From Anaerolineales bacterium (lineage in GTDB: Bacteria; Chloroflexota; Anaerolineae; Anaerolineales; UBA4823): a stretch of DNA of 64,000 nucleotides. The stretch spans positions 368,357-432,356 of the forward strand of contig JANXBJ010000001.1 of assembly GCA_025057645.1 (NCBI GenBank), written 5' to 3'. Positions within the stretch are counted from its first letter, which is position 1. The number at the start of each line of letters is the position of its first letter. This document shows, in pieces, positions 16,695 through 25,210 of the stretch. Under the pieces are notes generated by a model. It was not told where the DNA came from. It searched no databases and saw nothing but the letters and a program-made list of their open reading frames with translations. The position numbers and the translations under genes are program-made.

Positions 16695-17651
16695 ATGAAA
16701 GAGCGACACGGCAGGGCACGGATTTCCTCTTTGGATGTCGAAGGGCTTACTTACCGATCGGCAAGCCTGTGGCAGATTACGTGGCGGAGGTTTTTCCGCC
16801 GCAAGTCCGCTCTTGTAGGCTTAGGGATTCTAGCGGTCTTGGTCTTTATCGCTCTTACAGCCCACTGGATTGCTCCGTATGATCCCTACAAACCGCTGAT
16901 CGGGATTGAGAATGTCCAACGGCGCGAAAAACCCTGCATCCATCTCCTTGGATGTCCCAAGGATCGGCCTCAGCACATTATGGGAATTGATGGGAATGTG
17001 CGTGATCAATTCAGTCGTTTGCTATATGGGGCTCGCTTGAGCTTGGTGATTGGGATTTCAACGGTTAGCTTTGCGATTATCATTGGCACAATTTTGGGGG
17101 CTGTTAGCGGATATTTTGGGGGTTGGGTCGACAATGTGATTATGCGATTTATGGATGTGCTTCTGGCTTTCCCTTCTTTGCTGTTGGCTATCACAATCGT
17201 GACGGTTCTAGGGCCAGGGCTGATCAATGCCTTGATTGCGATCAGTATTGTGTCCATTCCTGCCTATGCGCGTGTAGTCCGTGCGGGTGTTCTCTCGGTG
17301 CGGGAGATGGATTATGTTGCAGCTTCGCGCGCTCTAGGGGGCTCGCATTTCCACTTGATTTTTCAGCGCATTCTTCCCAACGCTCTTACGCCGCTAGTAG
17401 TGCAAGGGACTCTGGGGATTGCTACGGCAATTTTGGAGTCTGCTGCGTTGTCTTTTCTAGGTTTGGGAGCTCAACCCCCTACACCTGAATGGGGTTCAAT
17501 GCTCGGCGCTGAGCGCAATCAGGTTTTTACGGCACCCCACTTGGTTTTCTTTCCAGGCTTTGCTATCATGCTTACAGTCCTGGCCTTTAACCTCCTAGGT
17601 GATGGGCTAAGGGATGCGTTAGATCCGAGATTAGCCCACATTAGCGAATGA
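16695..17651 (+). CDS. Peptide ABC transporter permease (DppC/OppC type)
   Basis: A 318-residue permease of the DppC group. It has the N-terminal OppC-type segment (WRRFFRRKSALVGLGIL), the long periplasmic stretch typical of the group, and an EAA loop with ASRALGGSHFHLIFQRILPN. QPPTPEWGSMLGAERN is the conserved pre-terminal motif. It starts 6 bases after the dppB-type gene and pairs with it. A cysteine pair in the periplasmic loop (KPCIHLLGCPKD) may be oxidised, in line with the many paired cysteines in the binding protein. Confidence 0.9.
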   Translation: MKERHGRARISSLDVEGLTYRSASLWQITWRRFFRRKSALVGLGILAVLVFIALTAHWIAPYDPYKPLIGIENVQRREKPCIHLLGCPKDRPQHIMGIDGNVRDQFSRLLYGARLSLVIGISTVSFAIIIGTILGAVSGYFGGWVDNVIMRFMDVLLAFPSLLLAITIVTVLGPGLINALIAISIVSIPAYARVVRAGVLSVREMDYVAASRALGGSHFHLIFQRILPNALTPLVVQGTLGIATAILESAALSFLGLGAQPPTPEWGSMLGAERNQVFTAPHLVFFPGFAIMLTVLAFNLLGDGLRDALDPRLAHISE

Positions 17652-17676
17652 GGAGAATCTCTCTTGGAGTTAAGTT

Positions 17677-18681
17677 GTGGAAGAGAGTTCGAAGCCGCTT
17701 TTGAAGATTAAGGGACTCTCCACCTACTTCTATACCGAGGACGGGGTTGTCCGAGCCGTAGATGGGGTTGACTTAGAGGTGTACTCGGGCGAGGTTCTGG
17801 GGATTGTTGGCGAGTCCGGGTGTGGCAAAAGTGTCACTTCGCTCTCAATTATGCGCCTCATCGCTCCGCCCGGGAGGATTGTCAAAGGGGAAATTTGGTT
17901 TGAGGGCGAGAATTTAGTGCAGCTCCCTGAAAGCCGGATGAGGAAGATTCGGGGCGACCGGATCTCGATGATCTTTCAACAGCCCCAGACGAGTCTCAAT
18001 CCGGTGCTTATGACTGGTGTCCAAGTCGGAGAGGTGTTCACGATTCATGAAAAGCTGAAAGAGAACGAGGCTTGGAAGAGGGCAGTGGAACTTTTTCGTT
18101 TGGTGGGGATTCCCGATCCCGAACGGAGGGCTAAGTCCTATCCCCATGAAATGTCTGGCGGGATGGCTCAGCGAGTGATGATCGCTATGGCTTTAGCTCT
18201 AAGACCGGCGTTACTTATCGCCGATGAGCCTACAACGGCTTTGGATGTTACTATACAAGCACAGATCTTGGATCTCATGCGAGAGCTGCGCTCGAAGTTC
18301 GGTGCTTCCGTGATCCTGATCACCCATGACTTGGGGGTGATAGCGGAAATGGCAGAGCGGGTGGCCGTGATGTATGCAGGGCAAATTGTCGAACAAACCG
18401 ATGTAGTGAGGTTGTTTGAGCGCCCTCTTCACCCCTACACGGTAGGCTTATTGAATTCCATTCCCATTTTGGGGAGGTATCGGGAGCGATTAGAGGTAAT
18501 ACCGGGGTCGGTGCCAAACTTGGTTGATTTGCCTCCGGGTTGTCGCTTTGCACCGCGGTGTAGTGCAAGGGTGAAATACAAGCTGGAAATCTGCGAGTTT
18601 CAAAACCCGGAGCTCATTGAGGTGGAAAAAGGGCACGCAGTCCGCTGCTGGCTCTACCACCCCACCGGCGATTTAGTTTGA
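17677..18681 (+). CDS. Peptide ABC transporter ATP-binding protein (DppD/OppD type)
   Basis: A 334-residue ATPase. Walker A is GESGCGKSVTS, the signature loop is SGGMAQRVMIAMAL, and Walker B ends LLIADEPTTALD. The C-terminal oligopeptide extension carries a Cys cluster (PPGCRFAPRC, later C and C), as in OppD/DppD. The GTG start has GGAG 7 bases upstream. Dpp and Opp systems normally have two different ATPases; only the D-type is present here and the next gene is coaE. Either a partner is encoded elsewhere or this protein works as a homodimer. Confidence 0.9.
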   Translation: MEESSKPLLKIKGLSTYFYTEDGVVRAVDGVDLEVYSGEVLGIVGESGCGKSVTSLSIMRLIAPPGRIVKGEIWFEGENLVQLPESRMRKIRGDRISMIFQQPQTSLNPVLMTGVQVGEVFTIHEKLKENEAWKRAVELFRLVGIPDPERRAKSYPHEMSGGMAQRVMIAMALALRPALLIADEPTTALDVTIQAQILDLMRELRSKFGASVILITHDLGVIAEMAERVAVMYAGQIVEQTDVVRLFERPLHPYTVGLLNSIPILGRYRERLEVIPGSVPNLVDLPPGCRFAPRCSARVKYKLEICEFQNPELIEVEKGHAVRCWLYHPTGDLV

Positions 18682-18726
18682 CAATCTCTGACCACGGGGC
18701 TAAAATGGGGGGAGAGGGCATAAGCG

Positions 18727-19851
18727 ATGAGCGCTTGGACCGGAAAAACGGTAATCGGCCTGACTGGTAATATTGCCACCGGAAAAAGCGTGGTGCGCAA
18801 GATGCTCGAGCACTTGGGTGCCTACGGAATTGACGCGGATGCGCTCAGCCATCGGGCGATTGCCATTGGTGCGCCGGGCTATCAGCCGGTAGTGGAGACC
18901 TTCGGGAAGTGGATTCTCGCTCCAGATGGCCAGATTGATCGCAGTAAGCTGGCGAAGATTGTTTTCTCTGACCCAGTGGCGCTGAAGAAGTTGGAAAATA
19001 TCATCCATCCCTTAGTCCGTCAGGCGGAAGACCTTCTCATCCGGCGCACGGACAAGCCGGTGGTGGTGGTTGAGGCGATTAAGTTGATCGAATCGGGGTT
19101 TGACCGCCTTTGCGATCAGGTTTGGGTGACTTATGCTCCAGAGGACGTTCAGCTCCGCCGCTTGATGACCAAACGGGGGATGAGCCGGGAGGCTGCCTTG
19201 CAACGCATCCTCGCCCAGCCCCCTCAAGAGGAAAAATTGCAACGCGCCGATGTGGTCATTCGTAATGATCGAGCGCTCAGCGAGACGTGGCAACAGGTCC
19301 TAAGCGCATGGAAGAATCTGCTTCTTGCCAAGGGAGTGGAATGGGAAGAGGAGAAAGCCGCCCCGGGCGGAATTTTAGTGGAGCGGGCCAAACCGAGCCA
19401 GGCCGGTGAGATCGCTGCATTCCTACAAGCTGTACTAGGGAAAAATCTATCCCCTAATGAAGTCATGGAAGCCTTTGGAGAGAAAGCTTTTCTGCTCCTT
19501 CGCAGGGATGGTGTGTTGCGAGGTATTTTGGGATGGAGGGTTGAGAACCTGATCGCTCGAGTAGATGATGTCTTCATCTCTGATCATACACCGCTTGAAG
19601 AAGCTGTGACGCTGTTGATTCGAGAAGTAGAGCGCGCTTCCAAGGAACTTCAATGCGAAGCGGCACTCTTGTTTCTGGCAGAGGAGTTGAAATCGCAGCA
19701 AGAGCTGTGGCGTAAACTCGGCTATCAGGAGATAAAAGCCGGAAATATCGGCGTGCGGGCTTGGCAAGAGGCTGCGCTGGAAGTGGTCCAAGCAGAAGAT
19801 ACGTTGTGGCTTAAGCGCTTGCGAGAAGACCTGGTATTGAAACCGGTGTGA
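18727..19851 (+). CDS. coaE: Dephospho-CoA kinase fused to a GNAT-like domain
   Basis: A 374-residue protein, against about 200 for a usual CoaE. Residues 1-200 form a dephospho-CoA kinase: P-loop GNIATGKS (14-21), GIDADALSHRAI, and the lid region MTKRGMSREAALQRI. This enzyme phosphorylates dephospho-CoA in the last step of CoA synthesis. Residues 216-345 resemble a GNAT acetyltransferase, with DDVFISDHTPLEEAVTLLI and the late LWRKLGYQEI (327-336). The acetyl-CoA pyrophosphate loop (R/Q-x2-G-x-G/A) is not visible, so the second domain may be regulatory and not catalytic. It begins a run coaE-cdaA-cdaR-der with very small gaps. Confidence 0.88.
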   Translation: MSAWTGKTVIGLTGNIATGKSVVRKMLEHLGAYGIDADALSHRAIAIGAPGYQPVVETFGKWILAPDGQIDRSKLAKIVFSDPVALKKLENIIHPLVRQAEDLLIRRTDKPVVVVEAIKLIESGFDRLCDQVWVTYAPEDVQLRRLMTKRGMSREAALQRILAQPPQEEKLQRADVVIRNDRALSETWQQVLSAWKNLLLAKGVEWEEEKAAPGGILVERAKPSQAGEIAAFLQAVLGKNLSPNEVMEAFGEKAFLLLRRDGVLRGILGWRVENLIARVDDVFISDHTPLEEAVTLLIREVERASKELQCEAALLFLAEELKSQQELWRKLGYQEIKAGNIGVRAWQEAALEVVQAEDTLWLKRLREDLVLKPV

Positions 19852-19852
19852 A

Positions 19853-20737
19853 TTGCCTGTGGCTGATTTGCTTTCTAACTTTATCGATAATATCCTTTTC
19901 GTCCTGCAACGTATCACATGGCTAAGCATCATCGATCTTCTGTTGGTGACAATCATCTTCTTTCTGGTGCTGAGATTGATCCAAGATACGCAAGGGATTA
20001 TTCTGATTCGTGGGGCTATTTTCCTGATTGTGATCGTTGCACTATTGAGTAGTCTGGAGGTTCTGCCGGCTTTCTCGTGGATGGTCAGAAACACATTGCC
20101 TGCAATGCTCATTGCCATCCCGGTGATTTTTGCCCCGGAGATCCGGCGCACACTGGAGAGGTTGGGGAGGGCTAGCACTCTGATTGCTGCGAGTCAGGCT
20201 AAATCCGGCACGTCCCAAGTGATCAAATCGGTCGTCAATGCTTGCGCACGCTTGTCGGAACGGAGGCACGGAGCGCTGATTGTGTTTCAACGTTTGGATC
20301 GGTTAGATGAGTATATTGAAAGCGGGGTTCGTTTGAACGCTAAGGTGAGTCCGGAATTGCTTTTACAGATTTTCTATCCTAACACCCCTCTTCACGACGG
20401 GGCAGTCATCATCACAAACGAAACATTGCTAGCGGCGGCGTGTGTTTTGCCCTTGTCTTCCAGCGGTGTGTTGAGTGAATCCCCGGAGCGACAAATGGGT
20501 TTGCGCCATCGAGCTGCGCTGGGGGTTAGCGAGATTTCGGATGCGGTGGCAGTGGTGGTCTCTGAGGAGACGGGATCGATCTCGATTGCCGACAGCGGGC
20601 GTATGATCCGAAGGATCAACCCGAATCGCCTTGAGTTGATTCTCAAGGCTCTGCTTTATATCCCCAGCACCGAAAATCGTCTCATAGCTTTGCTGAGGCG
20701 ATTCACTGGTGTTGGGCAGTCAGAGGAAAGACTATAG
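19853..20737 (+). CDS. cdaA: Diadenylate cyclase
   Basis: A 294-residue membrane protein with three N-terminal helices (about 21-44, 50-70, 78-95) and a cytoplasmic DAC (DisA_N) domain. The catalytic pairs are present: HDGA at 181-184 and RHR at 218-220. It makes the second messenger c-di-AMP from two ATP. The start is a TTG two bases after the coaE stop, with a GTG at 19859 as an alternative and no clear ribosome binding site, so it likely depends on coupling to coaE. The partner regulator cdaR follows with a 1-base overlap. Confidence 0.92.
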   Translation: MPVADLLSNFIDNILFVLQRITWLSIIDLLLVTIIFFLVLRLIQDTQGIILIRGAIFLIVIVALLSSLEVLPAFSWMVRNTLPAMLIAIPVIFAPEIRRTLERLGRASTLIAASQAKSGTSQVIKSVVNACARLSERRHGALIVFQRLDRLDEYIESGVRLNAKVSPELLLQIFYPNTPLHDGAVIITNETLLAAACVLPLSSSGVLSESPERQMGLRHRAALGVSEISDAVAVVVSEETGSISIADSGRMIRRINPNRLELILKALLYIPSTENRLIALLRRFTGVGQSEERL

Positions 20738-22071
20738 TGATCCGAGGCCTTTTGCGTTGGCTGAGAGAATCTTTTAGCTCTCTAAGCTTAGCCTTTTTTC
20801 TCTCATTGATTGTCTGGGTCTCGGCCGTTCTCTCCAGCGATCCCACGGTAACACGCCCGCTGCCTCAACCTGTGACCCTTGAATTAGAAGGCCTAAGCAG
20901 CGAAGTGACCTTCCTAGAGCCTCTTCCTAGTTCGGTAAATGTAACACTGCGTGCACCGCAGTCGGTTTGGGAGCGCATTCTAATCCAGCCAAATCTGGTT
21001 CATGCTTGGCTTGACCTTACGAACTTGTCCGAAGGAGAACATGAGTTGGAAGTGAAAGTACGAGTAGGGGTGACCCCTTATCATGTGGTCAAAGTCATCC
21101 CGGAAGAAGTTAGCGTTCGATTGGAGAGGGTAGAGACCAAGTGGTTTCCTGTTAGCATCAGCATCCTTGGAGAGCCCGCCCTGGGCTACCAAAAAGGGCA
21201 GCTTTCTATTTCACCCGGTCTGGTTCAAGTGAGTGGGGCTAGGTCAATTGTCGAGCGAGTCAAAAGCGTTCAGGGTGAGCTAGATATTAACGGAGCTGCG
21301 GAGACTCAACGGCGCCCGGTCAGAGTTAGGGCACTGGATCAGAACGGAGCAGTTGTGGATGGGGTGAGATTAGTCCCGGATACTGTCTCGGTCAATCAAG
21401 TGATCACTCTGTTAGGGGGCTATCGCAATGTCGTTATTAAGGTGGTGACGATAGGGGAGCCTGCCGAGGGTTATTGGCTTACCAACATTTCGGTCTCTCC
21501 ACCCAACGTGGTGGTTTTTTCCGCCGATCCTCAGATTGTGGATGCTCTTCCGGGATATGTCGAAACCGAAGCGGTTGACTTGACAGGTCTCAGCGATGAT
21601 GTGGATTTGCGCGTTCCCCTCAACTTGCCCTCAGGAGTAGAGCTGGCTGGGGAGGAGAGTGTATTGGTGCGCTTGAATATCGCTGCTCTCGAGGGTAGTT
21701 TACCGATGACGTTACCGCTTGATATTGTTGGATTATCGCCCGGGTTGGGGGCAACCCTTTCCCCTGATCAAGTCGATGTGTTACTTAGCGGCCCAATCCC
21801 GGTTTTGAAGAACCTCAAAGCCAGCAATCTGCGAGTGATTGTGGACCTAAGCGGCCTAGGTGCCGGCGAGTATCAGATTTCTCCCAGGGTGGATTTGGTG
21901 CCCGAGTCAGTGAAAGTGGCCTCGATCCTTCCGGAGAATGTTTCGGTGGTCCTTGCTCCTGTTCCCAGCGGCACAGCCACCCCTTCTCCGACTCCGGGGT
22001 TGCCACCCACTCTTACGCCCGGTCCGACGCCGACAAGAGCGATCTTTCCGGTGGCGACACCCACCCCCTAG
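20737..22071 (+). CDS. cdaR: YbbR-repeat protein, CdaA regulator
   Basis: A 444-residue protein with one N-terminal membrane helix (about 13-30) and several YbbR-like beta domains outside the membrane. Repeats are recognisable as phrases such as FPVSISILGEPALGY and VVIKVVTIGEPAEGYW. In Firmicutes CdaR binds CdaA and modulates c-di-AMP synthesis. The C-terminal 35 residues are Pro/Thr-rich (PSPTPGLPPTLTPGPTPT), a flexible tail that could reach into the cell wall. GTG start overlapping the cdaA stop by one base. The usual third gene glmM is absent; der follows instead. Confidence 0.85.
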   Translation: MIRGLLRWLRESFSSLSLAFFLSLIVWVSAVLSSDPTVTRPLPQPVTLELEGLSSEVTFLEPLPSSVNVTLRAPQSVWERILIQPNLVHAWLDLTNLSEGEHELEVKVRVGVTPYHVVKVIPEEVSVRLERVETKWFPVSISILGEPALGYQKGQLSISPGLVQVSGARSIVERVKSVQGELDINGAAETQRRPVRVRALDQNGAVVDGVRLVPDTVSVNQVITLLGGYRNVVIKVVTIGEPAEGYWLTNISVSPPNVVVFSADPQIVDALPGYVETEAVDLTGLSDDVDLRVPLNLPSGVELAGEESVLVRLNIAALEGSLPMTLPLDIVGLSPGLGATLSPDQVDVLLSGPIPVLKNLKASNLRVIVDLSGLGAGEYQISPRVDLVPESVKVASILPENVSVVLAPVPSGTATPSPTPGLPPTLTPGPTPTRAIFPVATPTP

Positions 22072-22088
22072 CCTCGTGGGAGTAGGTA

Positions 22089-23468
22089 ATGAAAAAACCG
22101 CTCGTGGCCTTGGTCGGTCGTCCAAACGTCGGCAAGAGCACCCTGTTTAACCGCTTGGTTGCAAAGCGGTTGGCGGTTGTGGATGATGTGCCGGGGACTA
22201 CTCGCGACCGATTGATCGCCGAGGCGGAGTGGGCAGGGCAGTTCTTCGATGTGGTGGACACCGGAGGGATTGATCCGAGTGGGCCCGGTTCAGAGCTCCG
22301 AGGTCAACCGCTATCTATAGGTTCGGCTGAATACGTGGAGCAAATTCGTCAGCAAGCGGAAATGGCAATTCGAGAGGCCGATGCGGTTTTGTTCCTCACA
22401 GATGCCGAGAGCGGTGTCACCCCGGCTGACCGGGAAGTGGCACAGATTTTGCGCAGACTTCAACGGCAGGAAAACGGGGTGCTCGTGCCGCCGGTCTTTC
22501 TTGTCGTTAATAAAGCGGACAATCCCGAAAGAAGAGCCGCAGCAGTAGAGTTTTATGAGTTGGGGCTGGGTGAGCCGTATCCGATCTCTGCCCTTCATGG
22601 GACGGGTACCGGGGATTTATTGGATGCTCTTGTGGCTGTCTTGCCTAAATTCACCGAAGAGGAGCCGGAAGAGTCGGTAAAGGTGGCGATTGTTGGCAGA
22701 CCCAACGTAGGAAAATCTTCCCTCTTGAATCGCTTGCTCGGTCAAGAAAGGGTGATCGTCAGTCCGATCCCGGGGACAACTCGTGATGCAGTTGACACTT
22801 ACCTTACCTACGGGGAGATCCCTGTGACACTGATCGATACGGCCGGGATTCGCCGCCGCGGGCGCATCGAGGTTGGGGTCGAAAAGTATAGTGTGCTGCG
22901 TACTTTGAAGGCGATCGAGCGCAGCGATGTTGCTCTATTAGTTTTGGATGCCACTAGCGGGATCACGGCTCAAGATGCTCATATTGCCGGGTATATTCTG
23001 GATGCTTGGAAGAGTGTTGTAATCGTGGTCAACAAATGGGATACGGTCGAAAAAAAGCGCTCGACGATGCAAGAGTACACTCAAAATATTCGCCAAGCTC
23101 TGCAATTTCTGGACTATGCGCCGATTTTATTTGTCTCGGCGAGGACGGGTTTCCAGGTGGAGCAGGTTCTGCCGACCGCAATTCGTGTTCAAGAGGAGCG
23201 GTTAGTGCGTCTGCAGACCTCAAAGCTGAACCAGATTTTGCAGGATGCGATAGAGCGTCATGCACCACCGACTCATGCAGGAAAGGCGCTGAAGATATAT
23301 TACGCAACTCAAGTGCGGAGTGATCCACCGACTTTTTTGCTTTACGTAAATGACTATCGATTGGCGCATTTTACTTACTTAAGATACCTGGAGAATTGCC
23401 TGAGGGAAGAGTATCCCTATGAAGGCACTCCGATCCGCTTTGTGCTAAAAAACCGGCGGCCTAAGTGA
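22089..23468 (+). CDS. der: Ribosome biogenesis GTPase Der
   Basis: A 459-residue protein with two tandem GTPase domains, a feature unique to Der/EngA. The first begins VALVGRPNVGKSTLFNRL with DTGGI and NKAD. The second has VAIVGRPNVGKSSLLNRLL, DTAGIRRRG and NKWD. A KH-like domain follows (KIYYATQVRSDPPTF). Der is needed for assembly of the 50S subunit. GGAGTAGGTA precedes the ATG. Compared with standard Der the first G domain carries a longer switch region (GPGSELRGQPLSIGSAEY). Confidence 0.95.
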   Translation: MKKPLVALVGRPNVGKSTLFNRLVAKRLAVVDDVPGTTRDRLIAEAEWAGQFFDVVDTGGIDPSGPGSELRGQPLSIGSAEYVEQIRQQAEMAIREADAVLFLTDAESGVTPADREVAQILRRLQRQENGVLVPPVFLVVNKADNPERRAAAVEFYELGLGEPYPISALHGTGTGDLLDALVAVLPKFTEEEPEESVKVAIVGRPNVGKSSLLNRLLGQERVIVSPIPGTTRDAVDTYLTYGEIPVTLIDTAGIRRRGRIEVGVEKYSVLRTLKAIERSDVALLVLDATSGITAQDAHIAGYILDAWKSVVIVVNKWDTVEKKRSTMQEYTQNIRQALQFLDYAPILFVSARTGFQVEQVLPTAIRVQEERLVRLQTSKLNQILQDAIERHAPPTHAGKALKIYYATQVRSDPPTFLLYVNDYRLAHFTYLRYLENCLREEYPYEGTPIRFVLKNRRPK

Positions 23469-23469
23469 C

Positions 23470-23498
23470 TTGTCGGTATTCGCCGGGGAGCGTATAAT
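23470..23498 (+). promoter_or_regulatory. Promoter of deoC
   Basis: TTGTCG (23470-23475), a 17-base spacer and TATAAT (23493-23498), ending 19 bases before the deoC ATG. The -10 is perfect and the -35 matches at four of six positions. Confidence 0.6.
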
Positions 23499-23516
23499 TG
23501 CATCAGGAAAGAGTAT

Positions 23517-24278
23517 ATGAGCGATATTCAGGAAATTTTACACCGCGCAAGGGCCTACCTTGAGAGACTCCCCGATGTCCCTCCTCCTTCCATCGTGCCG
23601 AACGGAGCAGTTCTCTCTCAATGGATCGACCATACTTTGCTTAAGCCTGAAACAACAGCTCAGCAGATTAGGGCCCTTTGTGAGGAAGCTGTCGAATACG
23701 GATTTTATTCCGTTTGTGTCAATCCGGTCTATGTACCTCTGGCAAAGGGGTTGCTCTATCATCACCCAGTAAAAGTATGTAGTGTGGTCGGGTTTCCGCT
23801 AGGGGCTTCCTCCGCCACTATTAAGGCCATTGAGACATTGGACTGCATCGAGAAGGGCGCTGAAGAAATTGATATGGTGATGAACATTGGGGCTCTGAAG
23901 GGACAAGCATATGGACAGGTTTTGAATGACATCTGGATGGTGAGAGAAATTACCAAGCAGCATCGGGTGGTCTTAAAAGTAATTCTGGAAATGGGGCTGC
24001 TGAGCAAAGAGGAAAAGATTATCGCTTGTTTGCTGGCAGAGGCTGCCGGAGTGGATTTTGTAAAAACTTCTACCGGTTTTTTCGGAAGTGGCGCTACCGT
24101 AGAAGATGTTGAGCTAATGTACCGTCTGATAGGGGAACGGGTTAAGATCAAAGCTGCCGGAGGAATCCGCACTTACTCAGAAGCCATACGAATGATCGAA
24201 GCAGGAGCTTCGCGTCTTGGCACAAGTGCGGGTGTTAGCATCATGCGGAGTATACAGCCGGAGGGACTGCAACGATGA
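23517..24278 (+). CDS. deoC: Deoxyribose-phosphate aldolase
   Basis: A 253-residue TIM-barrel class I aldolase. The active-site lysine lies in DFVKTSTGF, and the other conserved parts are IDHTLLKPETT, EIDMVMNIGALK and KAAGGIRTYSEA. It splits 2-deoxyribose-5-phosphate into glyceraldehyde-3-phosphate and acetaldehyde in deoxynucleoside breakdown. It carries an extra N-terminal segment of about 30 residues. It has its own promoter and is coupled by ATGA overlap to a small zinc-finger gene. Confidence 0.94.
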   Translation: MSDIQEILHRARAYLERLPDVPPPSIVPNGAVLSQWIDHTLLKPETTAQQIRALCEEAVEYGFYSVCVNPVYVPLAKGLLYHHPVKVCSVVGFPLGASSATIKAIETLDCIEKGAEEIDMVMNIGALKGQAYGQVLNDIWMVREITKQHRVVLKVILEMGLLSKEEKIIACLLAEAAGVDFVKTSTGFFGSGATVEDVELMYRLIGERVKIKAAGGIRTYSEAIRMIEAGASRLGTSAGVSIMRSIQPEGLQR

Positions 24279-24580
24279 ATGGAAGGAAGCCATCTGAAGG
24301 ACGCGAGGTTCAAGTCGCTCATTGCCCCGAGTGTATTTCGGGCATCCTTCGTCTGAAATACATTACATATTTTACTTGGCTTAATGATGAATTGATCACC
24401 GTTCCGAATTTCCCGGCTTGGGTTTGCGACCTATGTGGGCGAAGAGAATATGATCAGCGTGCAATAAGTTGGCTCAACACGCTCTTAAACCCCGAAGCCG
24501 GAAAGCGGGTGAGGCGGAAGAGACGGGTTGCCTCGGAAAAAGACTCTCAAATGCCTAAAAAGCCCTTTATTCAGGAATGA
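24275..24580 (+). CDS. YgiT-type zinc finger protein
   Basis: A 101-residue protein with two CxxC knuckles (C17/C20 and C51/C54) in the YgiT/MqsA N-terminal arrangement, including the VPNFPAWVCDLCGRREYD segment. In MqsA this domain pairs with an MqsR-type toxin and a helix-turn-helix, but here there is no HTH and no toxin gene beside it. A basic stretch (RVRRKRR) follows the finger. It overlaps deoC by ATGA, and its last 10 bases overlap the convergent NUDIX gene. The role is unknown. Confidence 0.75.
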   Translation: MNGRKPSEGREVQVAHCPECISGILRLKYITYFTWLNDELITVPNFPAWVCDLCGRREYDQRAISWLNTLLNPEAGKRVRRKRRVASEKDSQMPKKPFIQE

Positions 24581-25113
24581 GAGGCCATCTTAATTAGGGT
24601 AGGTTTGGCGAGCAGGAGAGCTGCGAGGGTTTTTGCGTCTCGGATTTTTTTCTCGGGTACCCACTGAAATACTTGGTTAATTGGGACTTTGACTATTTGC
24701 AGCATTTCATCTTCATCTTGGGGGAGAGGGGCAGGGGTCAGACCTTCTGCGAGGTAAACGTGAAGGTATTCGGTAGAGTAACCAGGGGCAATATAGAATT
24801 CCCCCAAGTGAATTAGTCTGGAAGCGGCCATTCCAGTTTCTTCCCGCAGTTCCCTCTGTGCGCTAGAGAGCGGGTCTTCCGCAGCCTCAAGCGTGCCGGC
24901 GGGCAGCTCTAGTAAAGTTTCGCCCGCTGCGTGACGATATTGCTCCACGAACCAAACGTTGCCCTCGGAGTCGACAGGGACCATCACGATAGCCCCGTTA
25001 TGCTGAACGATATCGAGCTTAGTTATCTTTCCTGGGGCAAGCTCTACCTGGTCAATACGCACATTGAAAACTTTTCCGCGGTAAATAACTTCGGAATGAA
25101 GCGTGCGGGGCAT
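24571..25113 (-). CDS. NUDIX hydrolase, ADP-ribose pyrophosphatase type
   Basis: A 180-residue protein. The full 23-residue Nudix box spans Gly73 to Met95 with the catalytic core RELREETG. Upstream, VEQYRHAAGETLLELPAG is characteristic of the ADP-ribose/sugar-nucleotide branch (NudF-like). It would hydrolyse ADP-ribose to AMP and ribose-5-phosphate, which sits well beside deoC in ribose-phosphate turnover, although it is on the opposite strand. Length is normal. Confidence 0.88.
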   Translation of the reverse strand: MPRTLHSEVIYRGKVFNVRIDQVELAPGKITKLDIVQHNGAIVMVPVDSEGNVWFVEQYRHAAGETLLELPAGTLEAAEDPLSSAQRELREETGMAASRLIHLGEFYIAPGYSTEYLHVYLAEGLTPAPLPQDEDEMLQIVKVPINQVFQWVPEKKIRDAKTLAALLLAKPTLIKMASHS

Positions 25114-25140
25114 AGTTTTTCACCCTAGCGCTTAGAAGAG

Positions 25141-25176
25141 CAAAAGAAGTAATCTCGTCTGGACTACTTGCTTTTG
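25141..25176 (-). terminator. Probable terminator of the LysM lipoprotein gene
   Basis: CAAAAGAAGTA and TACTTGCTTTTG pair as an 11-bp stem with one bulged base and a 13-base loop, 35 bases downstream of the LysM gene stop on the minus strand. The 3' arm ends in CTTTTG, then CTCTTCT. It is only moderately typical because no clean U-tract follows. Confidence 0.45.
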
Positions 25177-25210
25177 GCGATTACAGAAAAAGCTAACTAT
25201 ATCCTCTTGT

